Source: Rhodococcus sp. KBS0724 (lineage in GTDB: Bacteria; Actinomycetota; Actinomycetes; Mycobacteriales; Mycobacteriaceae). From it: 64,000 nucleotides of DNA. The notes beneath the pieces are model-generated. The model had not been told where the DNA came from and searched no databases. It saw nothing but the letters and a program-made list of their open reading frames with translations. Shown here piece after piece: positions 51,527 through 60,853 of the stretch. The stretch spans positions 1,259,501-1,323,500 of the forward strand of contig NZ_VCBX02000001.1 in the NCBI RefSeq assembly GCF_005938745.2, given 5' to 3'. The translations under genes were made by a program, and so were the position numbers. How positions within the stretch are numbered: the stretch's first letter is position 1; the number at the start of each line of letters is the position of its first letter.

Positions 51527-52606
51527 ATGATTCGCCCCCGTTTCGCGCGCTCTGTTGCCGCGGCCCTCACCATTGTCTCGCTGGCCGGACTGGCTGTCGC
51601 CTGCTCCGGTTCCTCCGACGAAGTGGTCAAGACCGCCGACGGCAAGACCGTCCTTCGCTACGAGGGAAGCGCAGGTCAAGTCATCTACCCCGAACTTGCT
51701 GCCGACCTCGGCTATTTCAACAATGTGGAACTCAACTGGATCGGTGATACGACCAGTGGTCCCCAGAGCATTCAGAATGCCGCAACAGGGCAGACCGAAT
51801 TCGGTGGAGCATTCAACGGCGCGGTGGTGAAGTTGGCCGCCGCGGGGTCCCCGATCACCTCGGTCATCGGCTACTACGGTTCGGACAAGCAGACCTTCAA
51901 CGGCTACTACGTACTCGACGACAGCCCGATCAAGTCGGCGAAGGACCTGATCGGCAAGAAGGTCGGAATGAACACGCTCGGTGCGCACCACGAGTTCGTC
52001 GTCCGTGAATGGCTTGCGCGGGAAGGTCTTACGCCGGACGAGATCAAGCAGGTTGAACTGATCGTGGTTCCGCCGGTCAACACGGAACAGGCACTACGCC
52101 AAGGTCAGATCGACGTCGCAACTCTCGGATCGGTCTTCCGCGATTCTGCCCTCGAACGTGGTGGTCTGCGTGAGCTTTTCACGGACGAATCGCTGTTCGG
52201 ATCATTCACCTACGGCACGTTGGTGTTCCGCGACGACTACATCGCGCAGAACAAAGACGCAGTCGCCGATTTCGTCCAGGGAACTGCACGCGCAATTCGT
52301 TGGACGCAGACGCACTCACGCGATGAGGTAGTCGCCAAATTTACCTCGATCATCAACTCGCGGGGACGCAACGAAGACACGAAGCTGATCAGCTACTGGA
52401 AGAGCCCGGGAGTCTCCGGCCCCGGCGGAGTGATTGAGGACGTCGAGATCAGCACCTGGATCGACTGGTTGACCCGCAACGGAGAACTGGACGAAGGGAA
52501 ACTAACTCCGTCGGATATTTACACCAACACATTCAACCCGTACGTCAACGGAACGTACACACCCGAAAGTGGCGCTGACGGAGAGGCATTGGAGGTCGGA
52601 AAATGA
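51527..52606 (+). CDS. Sulfonate/aliphatic-sulfur-type ABC transporter substrate-binding lipoprotein
   Basis: A 359-aa SsuA/TauA/NrtA-type binding protein. The signal peptide ends in LAVAC with acylated Cys26. Family features include the NAATGQTEFGGAFNGAVVKLAAAG ligand segment and KDLIGKKVGMNTLGAHHEFVVREWL. ATG 51527 has AGGAAG upstream; an earlier in-frame start lies in the leader region. The monooxygenase downstream and the Cys leader upstream favour a sulfur compound over nitrate or a pyrimidine as ligand. ATGA overlap with the ATPase gene. Confidence 0.88.
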   Translation: MIRPRFARSVAAALTIVSLAGLAVACSGSSDEVVKTADGKTVLRYEGSAGQVIYPELAADLGYFNNVELNWIGDTTSGPQSIQNAATGQTEFGGAFNGAVVKLAAAGSPITSVIGYYGSDKQTFNGYYVLDDSPIKSAKDLIGKKVGMNTLGAHHEFVVREWLAREGLTPDEIKQVELIVVPPVNTEQALRQGQIDVATLGSVFRDSALERGGLRELFTDESLFGSFTYGTLVFRDDYIAQNKDAVADFVQGTARAIRWTQTHSRDEVVAKFTSIINSRGRNEDTKLISYWKSPGVSGPGGVIEDVEISTWIDWLTRNGELDEGKLTPSDIYTNTFNPYVNGTYTPESGADGEALEVGK

Positions 52607-53424
52607 GCATTCAACCGAAACTTCGGCTAGAGGACGTCACCAAGGAATTCGACATTCGTGGGACAAGCGAGAAATTCACGGCAGTCGAAGACATCAATAT
52701 CGACGTGGCGCCGGGGGAGTTTCTGGTTCTCGTCGGGCCCAGCGGCTGCGGCAAGTCCACCCTGCTCGACCTACTCGGCGGCCTCAGTTCTCCCACAGCG
52801 GGACGAATCCTTCTGGATGGCAAGCAGATCACCGGGCCGGGCCTCGATCGCGGAATTGTCTTCCAGCAGTACGCGCTACTGCCGTGGCGTACCGCCCGTC
52901 ACAACATCGAGTTCGGGCTCGAGGCCAAGGGCGTCAAGAAGAGCACGCGACGCGAACTCGCCGACCATTACCTCGAACTTGTCGGTCTGGAAGGCTTCGC
53001 CGATCGGTACCCCCACGAATTGTCCGGCGGCATGAAGCAACGGGTGGCCATAGCTCGCAGTCTTGCGTTCGACCCTGAAGTGTTGCTGATGGACGAACCC
53101 TTTGCGGCCTTGGACGCGCAGACCAGGGAATCGCTGCAGGGAGAGCTGCTTCGGATCTGGAAAGCGACGGGCAAGACGATTCTGTTCATCACTCACGGGA
53201 TCGACGAGGCCATCTATCTCGGACAACGTGTGGCCGTCCTGACGTCTCGGCCTGGCAGAGTGAAGACGATCGTTGATATCGACATCGACCGATCTGCCGC
53301 CGACGTCCGCTCCGGTGAGCAATTCCGCGACTACCGGCACCAGATCTGGACATTGCTGCACGGTGAAGTGGAACGTGCGCGGACCGACGAGCTTGACCCG
53401 ACGAAGGAGACCGCGAATGTCTAG
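52603..53424 (+). CDS. ABC transporter ATPase, SsuB/TauB type
   Basis: A 273-aa ATPase. Walker A GPSGCGKS, Q-loop VFQQYALLPWRT, signature LSGGMKQR, Walker B LLMDEPFAALD and switch His in FITHGIDEAIYLG are intact. IYLGQRVAVLTSRPGRV is typical of the nitrate/taurine/sulfonate group. It is coupled to the genes on both sides. Confidence 0.92.
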   Translation: MSIQPKLRLEDVTKEFDIRGTSEKFTAVEDINIDVAPGEFLVLVGPSGCGKSTLLDLLGGLSSPTAGRILLDGKQITGPGLDRGIVFQQYALLPWRTARHNIEFGLEAKGVKKSTRRELADHYLELVGLEGFADRYPHELSGGMKQRVAIARSLAFDPEVLLMDEPFAALDAQTRESLQGELLRIWKATGKTILFITHGIDEAIYLGQRVAVLTSRPGRVKTIVDIDIDRSAADVRSGEQFRDYRHQIWTLLHGEVERARTDELDPTKETANV

Positions 53425-54295
53425 CGCGCTGGCAACTCCGGAACTGGTCACCGCGCCGGAACCGAAATTAGAGCAGCATATCGAAACTGTCGCGCGTAAG
53501 TCGGCCAATCAGGCCGGCGCCGCAGCACGCTACGTGCGGTCAACGGCATGGCGCGTCGCCAAGCCTTCGATTGCCATCGCAGTTCTTCTCGGAATCTGGG
53601 AATTGGCGCCGCGGTTGGGACTGGTGGACAAGGTTTTCCTCCCACCGTTCAGTGAAGTGGTGTCGGCGTTTTTCGCTCTGGCCGCCAATGGCCAACTGCA
53701 AGAACACGTCACCGCAAGCTTGACCCGGGCCTTGACCGGATTTTTTGTGGCGGTAGCGATCGCGGTTCCGTTGGGCATCGCGATCGCGTGGTACCGTCCC
53801 GTCTCGGACTTCCTCAATCCGATACTCGAATTATTCCGCAACACAGCGGCTTTGGCGCTACTTCCCGTATTCGTGCTGATTCTGGGAATCGGCGAAGAAT
53901 CGAAGATTGCGCTGGTGATCTATGCCTGCACCTTCCCGATCTTGCTCAATACGATTTCCGGAGTGCGCAGTGTCGAGCCACTGCTCGTCAAATCTGCTGT
54001 ATCACTCGGATTCTCGCCGATCAGGTTGTTCCAGAAGGTTGTTCTCCCGGCCGCGGTGCCGACCATCTTCACCGGTATTCGGATGTCTGCCGCGTCGTCG
54101 ATTCTCGTGCTGATAGCAGCCGAGATGGTCGGAGCCAAAGCTGGTCTCGGTTATCTGATCACCGCATCCCAGTTGAACTTCCAGATCCCGAACATGTACG
54201 CGGGAATCGTCGCGATCTCTTTGCTCGGCCTGACCATCAATGGTGTCCTGGTGCTGATCGAACGTCGGCTTTCGCGCTGGCGTCCCGCCACATGA
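53417..54295 (+). CDS. ABC transporter permease, SsuC/TauC type
   Basis: A 292-aa permease with a long charged N-terminus, about six helices and the EAA loop VKSAVSLGFSPIRLFQKVVLPAAVPTIFTGIRM. ATG 53417 overlaps the ATPase end by 8 bp; a longer open frame inside that gene is rejected. A 17-bp sequence at its very end (54274-54290) is repeated just after the stop (54296-54312). Confidence 0.92.
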   Translation: MSSALATPELVTAPEPKLEQHIETVARKSANQAGAAARYVRSTAWRVAKPSIAIAVLLGIWELAPRLGLVDKVFLPPFSEVVSAFFALAANGQLQEHVTASLTRALTGFFVAVAIAVPLGIAIAWYRPVSDFLNPILELFRNTAALALLPVFVLILGIGEESKIALVIYACTFPILLNTISGVRSVEPLLVKSAVSLGFSPIRLFQKVVLPAAVPTIFTGIRMSAASSILVLIAAEMVGAKAGLGYLITASQLNFQIPNMYAGIVAISLLGLTINGVLVLIERRLSRWRPAT

Positions 54296-54312
54296 GCGCT
54301 GGCGTCCCGCCA
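54274..54312 (+). repeat. 17-bp direct repeat spanning the permease stop
   Basis: GCGCTGGCGTCCCGCCA occurs at 54274-54290 and again at 54296-54312, 22 bp start to start, separated only by CATGA that contains the stop codon. It looks like a small tandem duplication from replication slippage. Confidence 0.9.
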
Positions 54313-54352
54313 ACTGATACTCGTCACCCACCGGAAGGAAAGTTCTTTCATC

Positions 54353-55696
54353 ATGTCCGAACGGCAGTTTCACCTGAACGCATTTCTCATGGGCGTCGGC
54401 CACCACGAAGCAGCGTGGCGCCACCCGAGAACCGACGCGGCTAACTTGTTGGACGTCAAGCATTTCCAGAATCTGGGCCGCATTGCTGAACGTGGGAAGC
54501 TCGACTCGGTGTTCTTCGCCGACGGTTTGGCTGTCGGTCCGCGCGTCAAGCACAACACCCAGGCAATTTTCGAGCCGGTCACCTTGCTGTCGGCGATAGC
54601 AGCAGCGACAGACAAAGTCGGTCTGATCGCCACCGCCTCGACCAGCTACGGCGATCCGTACACCCTGGCCCGGAAGTTCGCATCGCTCGACCACATCAGT
54701 GGTGGACGCGGCGGGTGGAACATCGTCACGTCGGCCGGCGCCGATGAAGCAGCGAATTTCGGACTGGATGCAGTCCCGGCGCACAGTGATCGCTACGCGC
54801 GTGCCGAGGAATTTGTCGATGTGACACTTGATCTCTGGGACAGCTGGGAAGAAGGCGCAATTGTGCTGGACGAGGAGTCCGGCGTGTTTGCCGACCAGGA
54901 TCGCGTACACCGCATCGACCACGACGGTGCGCGATTCACGGTTGCCGGTCCGCTCAATTCGCCGAGATCGCCGCAGGGCCGGCCACTACTGGTGCAAGCG
55001 GGTTCCTCCGAAAGTGGTAAGGATTTTGCGGCGCGGTACGCCGAAGCGGTGTTCACCGCGCAACGAACACTCGAACAGGGCCAAGACTTTTACACCGACC
55101 TCAAATCCCGTTTGATCAGGTACGGGCGCAGTCCGGGCGATCTCAAGGTGCTGCCGGGAATCGTTCCATTCATCGCCGACACGGAAGCTGAAGCCAAAGC
55201 TCTCGAGCAGTCGTTCACCGACCTGATCTCGCCGGAGTACTCGCTGCGCCAACTGTCCAATATGGTGGGCGTCGACCTCACGGAGCACTCGCTCGACGCA
55301 CCTCTGCCCCCATTGCCCGATCTCGATCACATTCAAGGCAACAAAAGTCGATACCAACTGGTCAAGGACTTGGCAGAGACCGAAAAGCTCACTGTCCGTG
55401 AGTTGATCGGAAAACTGGGCGGTGGACGTGGACACCGTACCTTTGCCGGAACAGCGGAGCAGGTTGCCGACGAGCTGACCGAATGGTTCGAGAAGGGGGC
55501 GGCCGACGGCTTCAACATCATGCCGCCGTACCTGCCGGGTGGACTCGAGATTTTTGTCGATCAGGTTGTGCCGATTCTGCAGTCCCGCGGTCTTTTCCGT
55601 ACGGAATACACCGAATCCACGTTGCGTGGACACTACGGCCTCGCGGAGTCGGTCGGTAAGCGCTCCCCGGCCGTGGTGGCAGAAGTGAGCGCGTGA
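54353..55696 (+). CDS. FMN-dependent monooxygenase, NtaA/SnaA/DszA family
   Basis: A 447-aa luciferase-like (LLM) monooxygenase. It begins FHLNAFLMGVGHHEAAWRHP, and has ADGLAVGP, TSYGDPYTLARKFASLDHISGGRGGWNIVTS and LVQAGSSESGKDFAARYAEAVFTAQ, all standard for the NtaA/DszA branch. These enzymes use FMNH2 from a separate reductase to oxygenate sulfones, sulfonates or chelators. No flavin reductase gene is seen beside it. Within this operon it probably releases sulfite from the imported organosulfur compound. The stop overlaps the MFS gene (GTGA). Confidence 0.9.
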   Translation: MSERQFHLNAFLMGVGHHEAAWRHPRTDAANLLDVKHFQNLGRIAERGKLDSVFFADGLAVGPRVKHNTQAIFEPVTLLSAIAAATDKVGLIATASTSYGDPYTLARKFASLDHISGGRGGWNIVTSAGADEAANFGLDAVPAHSDRYARAEEFVDVTLDLWDSWEEGAIVLDEESGVFADQDRVHRIDHDGARFTVAGPLNSPRSPQGRPLLVQAGSSESGKDFAARYAEAVFTAQRTLEQGQDFYTDLKSRLIRYGRSPGDLKVLPGIVPFIADTEAEAKALEQSFTDLISPEYSLRQLSNMVGVDLTEHSLDAPLPPLPDLDHIQGNKSRYQLVKDLAETEKLTVRELIGKLGGGRGHRTFAGTAEQVADELTEWFEKGAADGFNIMPPYLPGGLEIFVDQVVPILQSRGLFRTEYTESTLRGHYGLAESVGKRSPAVVAEVSA

Positions 55697-56928
55697 CGGA
55701 AACTGTTCCCCGAGCGCAGCCGGGAGTAGGCGCGCTCAAGCCCTTGGTCACAACGGTTTTTGTCCCGGCTGCGATTTTCGGTATCGGTCAGGGCGCGGCG
55801 GCACCGATCATGGCTGTGACGGCCAGGGACCTCGGGGCGTCGATCACCGTTGCGGGACTGATCGTTGCACTCGGCGGATTGGGCGCTGTTCTCGGTGATT
55901 TACCGGCCGGTCGAATCGTCTCGCGCTTCGGTGAACGTCGGTCCATCATTGGTGGAAGTGCCCTCGGTGCAACCGGAGTGGTGATCTGCCTGTTCGCCGC
56001 GACTCCCGGGGTACTGGGAATCGGAGCCTTGCTGACAGGATTGGCAAATGCGGTGTGGGGCCTGGCTCGGCAGAGCTACCTCGCCGAGACGGTTCCGCTA
56101 CACCTGAGGGCCCGGGCCATGTCGTCCTTCGCGGCGATGTGGCGATTGGGATTCTTTCTCGGACCACTGATCGGCGCCGGGGTGATTGTGATGATGGGCA
56201 CCCGCGGCGGATTCCTGGTGCAGTTGGTCGGAGTTGTACTCGCCGGTGCTCTGATGGCGCGCGTTCCCGATCCACCACGTACCGGAGGCGAGAATCGTGA
56301 GGAGCATCGACTTGTCACGCTGACCGACATTCTGGGACGGCATCGTGCACCGTTGTCGACACTCGGAATCGGATCTCTCCTGATGGGCGCCGCTCGGGCG
56401 TCGAGGGAAGCGGTGCTTCCACTGTGGGCTCTGCATCTCGGGTTGGACGCTGCCCAGGTCAGCGTGATCTTCGGTGTCGGTGCGGCAGTGGATCTCTTGT
56501 GTTCGTACCCGGCCGGGCACATCATGGACCGCTACGGCCGAAGACTGGTGGCGGTCCCGTCGCTCACTGTGATCGGAGTGTCGTACCTGCTGCTGCCGTT
56601 GTCGACCGGAGCACTGGGATTGACCGCGGTGGCCGTTGTCATGGGCATCGGCAACGGGTTGGGCAACGGGGTGATCATGACTCTCGGTGCGGATATCGCT
56701 CCACCGGCCGAGCGAGCCGAGTTTCTTGCAGCCTGGCGCCTGACCCATGATGCGGGGATGTTCGGCGGACCCCTTGCGATCGGTGTGCTTGCCGCCGCAG
56801 TTCCCCTCGGTTGGGCCTTTGCAGCCTTGGGAGCGACGTCCTTTGCCGGCGCGGCGGTGATGCACCGATATATTCCGCGCTACTCGCCGTTCGTGGCGGC
56901 GGAGGCGGAACGCGGACGGTCTGGGTAG
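55693..56928 (+). CDS. MFS transporter
   Basis: A 411-aa, 12-helix major facilitator. The loop motif GRIVSRFGERRSIIGG follows helix 2, and HIMDRYGRRLVAV the matching position in the second half. It starts with GTG within the monooxygenase stop, so it belongs to the sulfur operon. It could import a substrate or export the desulfurised carbon skeleton or sulfite; the sequence does not decide. Confidence 0.85.
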   Translation: MTETVPRAQPGVGALKPLVTTVFVPAAIFGIGQGAAAPIMAVTARDLGASITVAGLIVALGGLGAVLGDLPAGRIVSRFGERRSIIGGSALGATGVVICLFAATPGVLGIGALLTGLANAVWGLARQSYLAETVPLHLRARAMSSFAAMWRLGFFLGPLIGAGVIVMMGTRGGFLVQLVGVVLAGALMARVPDPPRTGGENREEHRLVTLTDILGRHRAPLSTLGIGSLLMGAARASREAVLPLWALHLGLDAAQVSVIFGVGAAVDLLCSYPAGHIMDRYGRRLVAVPSLTVIGVSYLLLPLSTGALGLTAVAVVMGIGNGLGNGVIMTLGADIAPPAERAEFLAAWRLTHDAGMFGGPLAIGVLAAAVPLGWAFAALGATSFAGAAVMHRYIPRYSPFVAAEAERGRSG

Positions 56929-56937
56929 GCTCGCGGC

Positions 56938-57924
56938 ATGCGATTCGGACTGTTTGTTCCTCAAGGCTGGCGCCTGGACCTGGTTGGCATCGACCCTGCA
57001 CAGCAGTGGGAGGTGATGCGTGACTTCACATTGCGCGCTGAAGCGGGGCCGTGGGAGTCGGCGTGGGTGTACGACCATTTTCATACGGTTCCCGCTCCGA
57101 CCGAGGAAGCAACGCACGAGGCGTGGACCCTCATGTCGGCGCTTGCGGCGTCGACATCGAGTATCCGGCTGGGACAGATGTGTACCGCCATCAGCTACCG
57201 CAACCCCGCATACCTTGCAAAAATTGCCGCCACCACCGATCTGATCAGTGGCGGTCGCGTCGAAATGGGTATCGGCGCGGGTTGGTACGAGCAGGAGTGG
57301 CGCGCGTACGGTTACGGTTTCCCCTCTGCCGGTGAGCGACTCGGCCGTCTCGACGAGGGAATCCAGATCATGCGGCAGTCGTGGTCGAAGGGCAGCGCGA
57401 CGCTGGACGGCAAGTACTACCAGGTTGACGGCGCGATCTGTCGGCCACTTCCACTTCAGGACAAGGGAATCCCGTTGTGGATCGCGGGCGGTGGCGAAAA
57501 GGTGACCCTGAAGATCGCGGCAAAATACGCGCAGTACACCAACTTCGACGGCACACCCGAAGGATTCGGGCGCAAGTCCGAGATCTTGAAGAAGCACTGC
57601 GACACCGTGGGTACCGACTTCGACGCCATCGTTCGCTCGGCCAACTACAACGTTGCCATCGGATCGACGGAAGCCGAAGTGGCCGAGCGGCTTCGGGTGG
57701 TGAAGGACCGGTTGACACCGTTGGTAGGTGAAGCTGCTGCCGAAGCGGCGCTGGATGCGTTCCGCGGTATGCCCGCCGTCGGAACACCGGAACAGATCAT
57801 CGAGAACCTGTCCGCACTCAAGGCACAGGGACTCGAATACGGGATTTTCTACTTCCCCGAAGCGGCGTACGACACCTCGGGCATCGAGTTGTTCGAACGT
57901 GAGGTGTTGCCGGCGTTGCGCTAG
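56938..57924 (+). CDS. LLM-class F420-dependent oxidoreductase
   Basis: A 328-aa TIM-barrel LLM protein starting MRFGLFVPQGWRLDLVGIDP, as in a well-defined actinobacterial F420-type subgroup. WVYDHFHTVPAP, ISGGRVEMGIGAGWYEQEW and IPLWIAGGGEKVTLKIAAKYA are family motifs. TAGGCT ends 6 nt before the ATG, so it may have its own leaderless promoter despite following the MFS gene by only 9 bp. It converges on the next gene with a 4-bp overlap. The reaction is unknown; a redox step on a sulfur metabolite is possible. Confidence 0.85.
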   Translation: MRFGLFVPQGWRLDLVGIDPAQQWEVMRDFTLRAEAGPWESAWVYDHFHTVPAPTEEATHEAWTLMSALAASTSSIRLGQMCTAISYRNPAYLAKIAATTDLISGGRVEMGIGAGWYEQEWRAYGYGFPSAGERLGRLDEGIQIMRQSWSKGSATLDGKYYQVDGAICRPLPLQDKGIPLWIAGGGEKVTLKIAAKYAQYTNFDGTPEGFGRKSEILKKHCDTVGTDFDAIVRSANYNVAIGSTEAEVAERLRVVKDRLTPLVGEAAAEAALDAFRGMPAVGTPEQIIENLSALKAQGLEYGIFYFPEAAYDTSGIELFEREVLPALR

Positions 57925-58583
57925 CGCAGGTTGTCGGGCAGGTCAGCGGGCTCGATCATGACGCGACGTTCCGGGTGGGTGCGAACTTCCTTCGAATCAG
58001 CGAGGCGACTCTGAAGGAAGTTCCACTCACTTGCACTGATCGCGGCGCTGGCGCGGGCAAGGACTCGGGCGTCCTTGGTGCCCCATTCGATGGGCATCGG
58101 ATTGACCATCTGCCAGTCATGGTCCTTGCTTCGCGTGGAGCGGTCCGACCGCAGGGCCACCGACGGAACACGATCGCCGACCTTCCAATGCGGGTTGAGT
58201 CGGACGTTTCGGCTGACCAGTGCGTATCGGGGTCCTTGTGCGGACGGCTTCGCGATGTCGATCAGCGCGGTCAGTGTCGCGGCGCGGGGGTGAATCTCGG
58301 AGACGATCGCGGGTACCAACGGGTTGTCGCTGTACAACTTTTCGATGCTTCCCACCTTGCGTGGGGCCCACACGGCAACGCCCAGTGAGCTGATCGCACC
58401 AACGGCGAGAACAGCGCCGACGATGATGGACCACACCGCGCCCATGCTGATGAGCCACGCGGTGAGCCCGGCGAGTATGAGTGCGAAGATCACGGCAGAA
58501 ACCTGCAGACGACGAACATCTGCCAACGTGTCGTTGACGGACTTTGCGTGAGCCTTGTCGACGGTGAACTGGAAATCAGCCAC
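57921..58583 (-). CDS. Small membrane protein of unknown function (possibly DUF3239)
   Basis: A 220-aa protein. Two adjacent helices (about 28-47 and 50-70, VSAVIFALILAGLTAWLISM and VWSIIVGAVLAVGAISSLGVAVW) follow a short N-terminus, then a soluble C-terminal domain of about 150 residues with beta character. GTG 58583 (MADFQFTVDKAHAK) has AAGGA about 9 nt upstream; an ATG 23 codons earlier gives an Arg/Pro-rich extension without a ribosome site. It resembles actinobacterial proteins of unknown function; the DUF3239 label is from memory. Confidence 0.75.
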   Translation of the reverse strand: MADFQFTVDKAHAKSVNDTLADVRRLQVSAVIFALILAGLTAWLISMGAVWSIIVGAVLAVGAISSLGVAVWAPRKVGSIEKLYSDNPLVPAIVSEIHPRAATLTALIDIAKPSAQGPRYALVSRNVRLNPHWKVGDRVPSVALRSDRSTRSKDHDWQMVNPMPIEWGTKDARVLARASAAISASEWNFLQSRLADSKEVRTHPERRVMIEPADLPDNLR

Positions 58584-58665
58584 TGATGTGTTCCTTCGCA
58601 GGTGGCGGGCGGGCGTACTCGGTCGAGGGCCCCTGAAAACTCCAGGAGCCACTCCACCAGGGTAA

Positions 58666-60756
58666 CTACTTCCGCGCGCGCTCCCACATCTGCAGGTAGG
58701 CCTCGGCGCCGCGGCTCATATCGTCGATAATCTGATCGCCGTCCGGTCCTGCTGCAATACGCATGTCCGCAATCCAGTCGGGGATCAATCCGTACTGCGC
58801 GACACCGTCGACGTTGACGTCGAAGACACGATCGCCGGCGCGCTGCTTGTCCATGACGGTGCCGTCGAAGGCGGTGTACGGGTACTGCAATGGATTGACG
58901 TCGGCATCACTGCGCGGAGCTGCCTGCGGGCCGAACCCGTTGGTGTCTGCGCCGTAGCCGAATCCGAAGTAGTAGTTTTCGCTTCGCATCTCCCGGGCTT
59001 CGCGCCACTGGTCGATGAAACCGGTCTCGCCGTGCTTGCCGTCGGAAGAATCGAGTTTGCCTGCGTACAGCGCGACAAAACCACCGAGGGCGTAGATCCG
59101 CCGGTAGAGGCTGGGGTCGCTCCAACTGTGGCTCGACACAACACCGGAGTAGTGGGCGGATTCGAGAATATCGAGTGTCGATTCCGCTGTCTTGACGCTC
59201 ATGTGGTCGATGTCGATGATCATGCCGCGATCCATCAACCCGCGGATGGTGTGTTCGCCGAGAGCACTCAGCCCGCGTGAATTACATTGCGCGCCGGCCG
59301 GGTACACCGGAAGCGTCACTCCGGGTGGAAGTACTGCGAGTAGATTTTGGGCGCCGTCGATCTTGGTGGGCAGCACGTTGTCCTCGGCGACGCCGGTGCA
59401 CGGCTCGGACTGCCAGAACTCCCCAGTGCCCAGGTAGTTGCCGATGTCGACGGCCACCCCGGTGATGCCACCGTCGAAACGCGTTCCGCCCAGGGCATTG
59501 TCGAATTTGTGGGTCACGATCATCTGCCGGACACCCAGATCGTAGAGTTCGTCCAGACCGCGGTCGATGTCTTCGGTAGTGCACTGCGGGACGTTGTTTC
59601 GGAGAGTGCATCCGAAGGGTTCAGACACCTCGATACCGAGCGTGACGGCCAGTTTTCCGTCAGCCGCTACCTGCCTGGCTTCGGCCGGGGAGCTGACGAT
59701 CCGGAACCAGCCACGGCCAGGGCCCCCGTACTGTGCGTCGACGTAATCCTGGATCTCACGGGTCTGCTCGGCCTGGATCCGGATCGTCTCCATTTCGTTG
59801 CACGGATTGCGTTTGCTCGGATACAGCTCGCACAGAACACGATTGGCAACAAGAAGGTTGGTGAAGATACGCAAACCGCCGCGCCACGCACGTTCCACCC
59901 ACGTGTAGTAGGTCTGCTCGTGAGTCAGGGAATCATGAGCCGGCCAATCGGGGAAAGTAGGCCATCCCGCAGTGTCGTGGGTTGAAAAGGGATCGCCGAA
60001 GGAGAGAACATTCTCGAGGAGCGCCGGCATGCCGTTGGGTTGATGGTCCGGGCAGTCGACCAGCGCAGCAGTCACACCTCGCGGATCAAAAGGCTTCCCG
60101 CAGTGCAGATTTCCGCCCATGAACTCGGACGCATTCATGTGTACGTGCGTGTCGATGAAGCCGGTGACCTCGCCGCCCGGGCCGATCTCCGTCGGCGCGC
60201 CCGTGGCGTTCACCTCGGCTTCCGGGAAATCTGCACATCCGGTGCGGGGGATCAGGGCAAACGACGCGGCGTCCGGCGCGGCACCGGGGTCGGCCAGCGA
60301 CAGCGTGGAATTTTGGCTGACCAACGCTCGACCGTTCGTGGTGGCCGTGAGAACGAATGTGTCGCCGCTCGACATCACGGTCCAGTCCGTCGCCGGGGTT
60401 GCGGTCGCTGTCGCCATGACGGCGTTGGCGTCGTCATGGGCGAGCATCGATCCGTCGGTGCCGTAGAACATGAACCGGCCGAGTTGAGCTGCATGGAGCC
60501 TGAACGATTCGGCGTCGTCGACGGTGGTTCCGGCGCTGCGGTATCCGCTGCCGTCCCGGCTGACGAACGCGCCGCCGGCACTCTGTAGCGCGTAGCAGCC
60601 GTTCGCGAGCTGAAAGACCGTCGTACCGGCCGCTACCGGAGTCGCAGAACTGACGCCGGTGGTGGCGACCACTCCGACTGCTGCCAGCAGCGAAGCCGTC
60701 AGAAGCGCAATAACTCCGCCCAGACGACCGCGTGAACGTGTAACCGAGCGCAGCAT
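58666..60756 (-). CDS. Secreted amidohydrolase / membrane-dipeptidase-like protein
   Basis: A 696-aa exported protein. A basic, hydrophobic signal peptide (GRLGGVIALLTASLLAAVGVVATTGVSSA) is followed by a domain of about 150 residues with a fascin- or lectin-like beta pattern (CYALQSAGGAFVSRDGSGY, repeated YG/DG turns). The hydrolase domain has the HxH of metal-dependent hydrolases (FIDTHVHMN, about 205), then IIDIDHMS and VVSSHSW as M19 dipeptidases do. ATG 60756 has GGGGAG about 7 nt upstream. Many cysteines suggest disulfides. The substrate is unknown. Confidence 0.82.
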   Translation of the reverse strand: MLRSVTRSRGRLGGVIALLTASLLAAVGVVATTGVSSATPVAAGTTVFQLANGCYALQSAGGAFVSRDGSGYRSAGTTVDDAESFRLHAAQLGRFMFYGTDGSMLAHDDANAVMATATATPATDWTVMSSGDTFVLTATTNGRALVSQNSTLSLADPGAAPDAASFALIPRTGCADFPEAEVNATGAPTEIGPGGEVTGFIDTHVHMNASEFMGGNLHCGKPFDPRGVTAALVDCPDHQPNGMPALLENVLSFGDPFSTHDTAGWPTFPDWPAHDSLTHEQTYYTWVERAWRGGLRIFTNLLVANRVLCELYPSKRNPCNEMETIRIQAEQTREIQDYVDAQYGGPGRGWFRIVSSPAEARQVAADGKLAVTLGIEVSEPFGCTLRNNVPQCTTEDIDRGLDELYDLGVRQMIVTHKFDNALGGTRFDGGITGVAVDIGNYLGTGEFWQSEPCTGVAEDNVLPTKIDGAQNLLAVLPPGVTLPVYPAGAQCNSRGLSALGEHTIRGLMDRGMIIDIDHMSVKTAESTLDILESAHYSGVVSSHSWSDPSLYRRIYALGGFVALYAGKLDSSDGKHGETGFIDQWREAREMRSENYYFGFGYGADTNGFGPQAAPRSDADVNPLQYPYTAFDGTVMDKQRAGDRVFDVNVDGVAQYGLIPDWIADMRIAAGPDGDQIIDDMSRGAEAYLQMWERARK

Positions 60757-60853
60757 GCGCGACTCCCCGATAGGCACAAGTGTGACAGGGAGCACGCTAC
60801 CGCGAGATGGACGTCCGTCCAGCTATTTAGTGAAACTCGTTACAGAAATGTGT

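Noticed and set aside
56098..57597. 499-codon minus-strand frame opposite the MFS and LLM genes
   Set aside because: Overlaps two recognisable genes and shows no family motifs.
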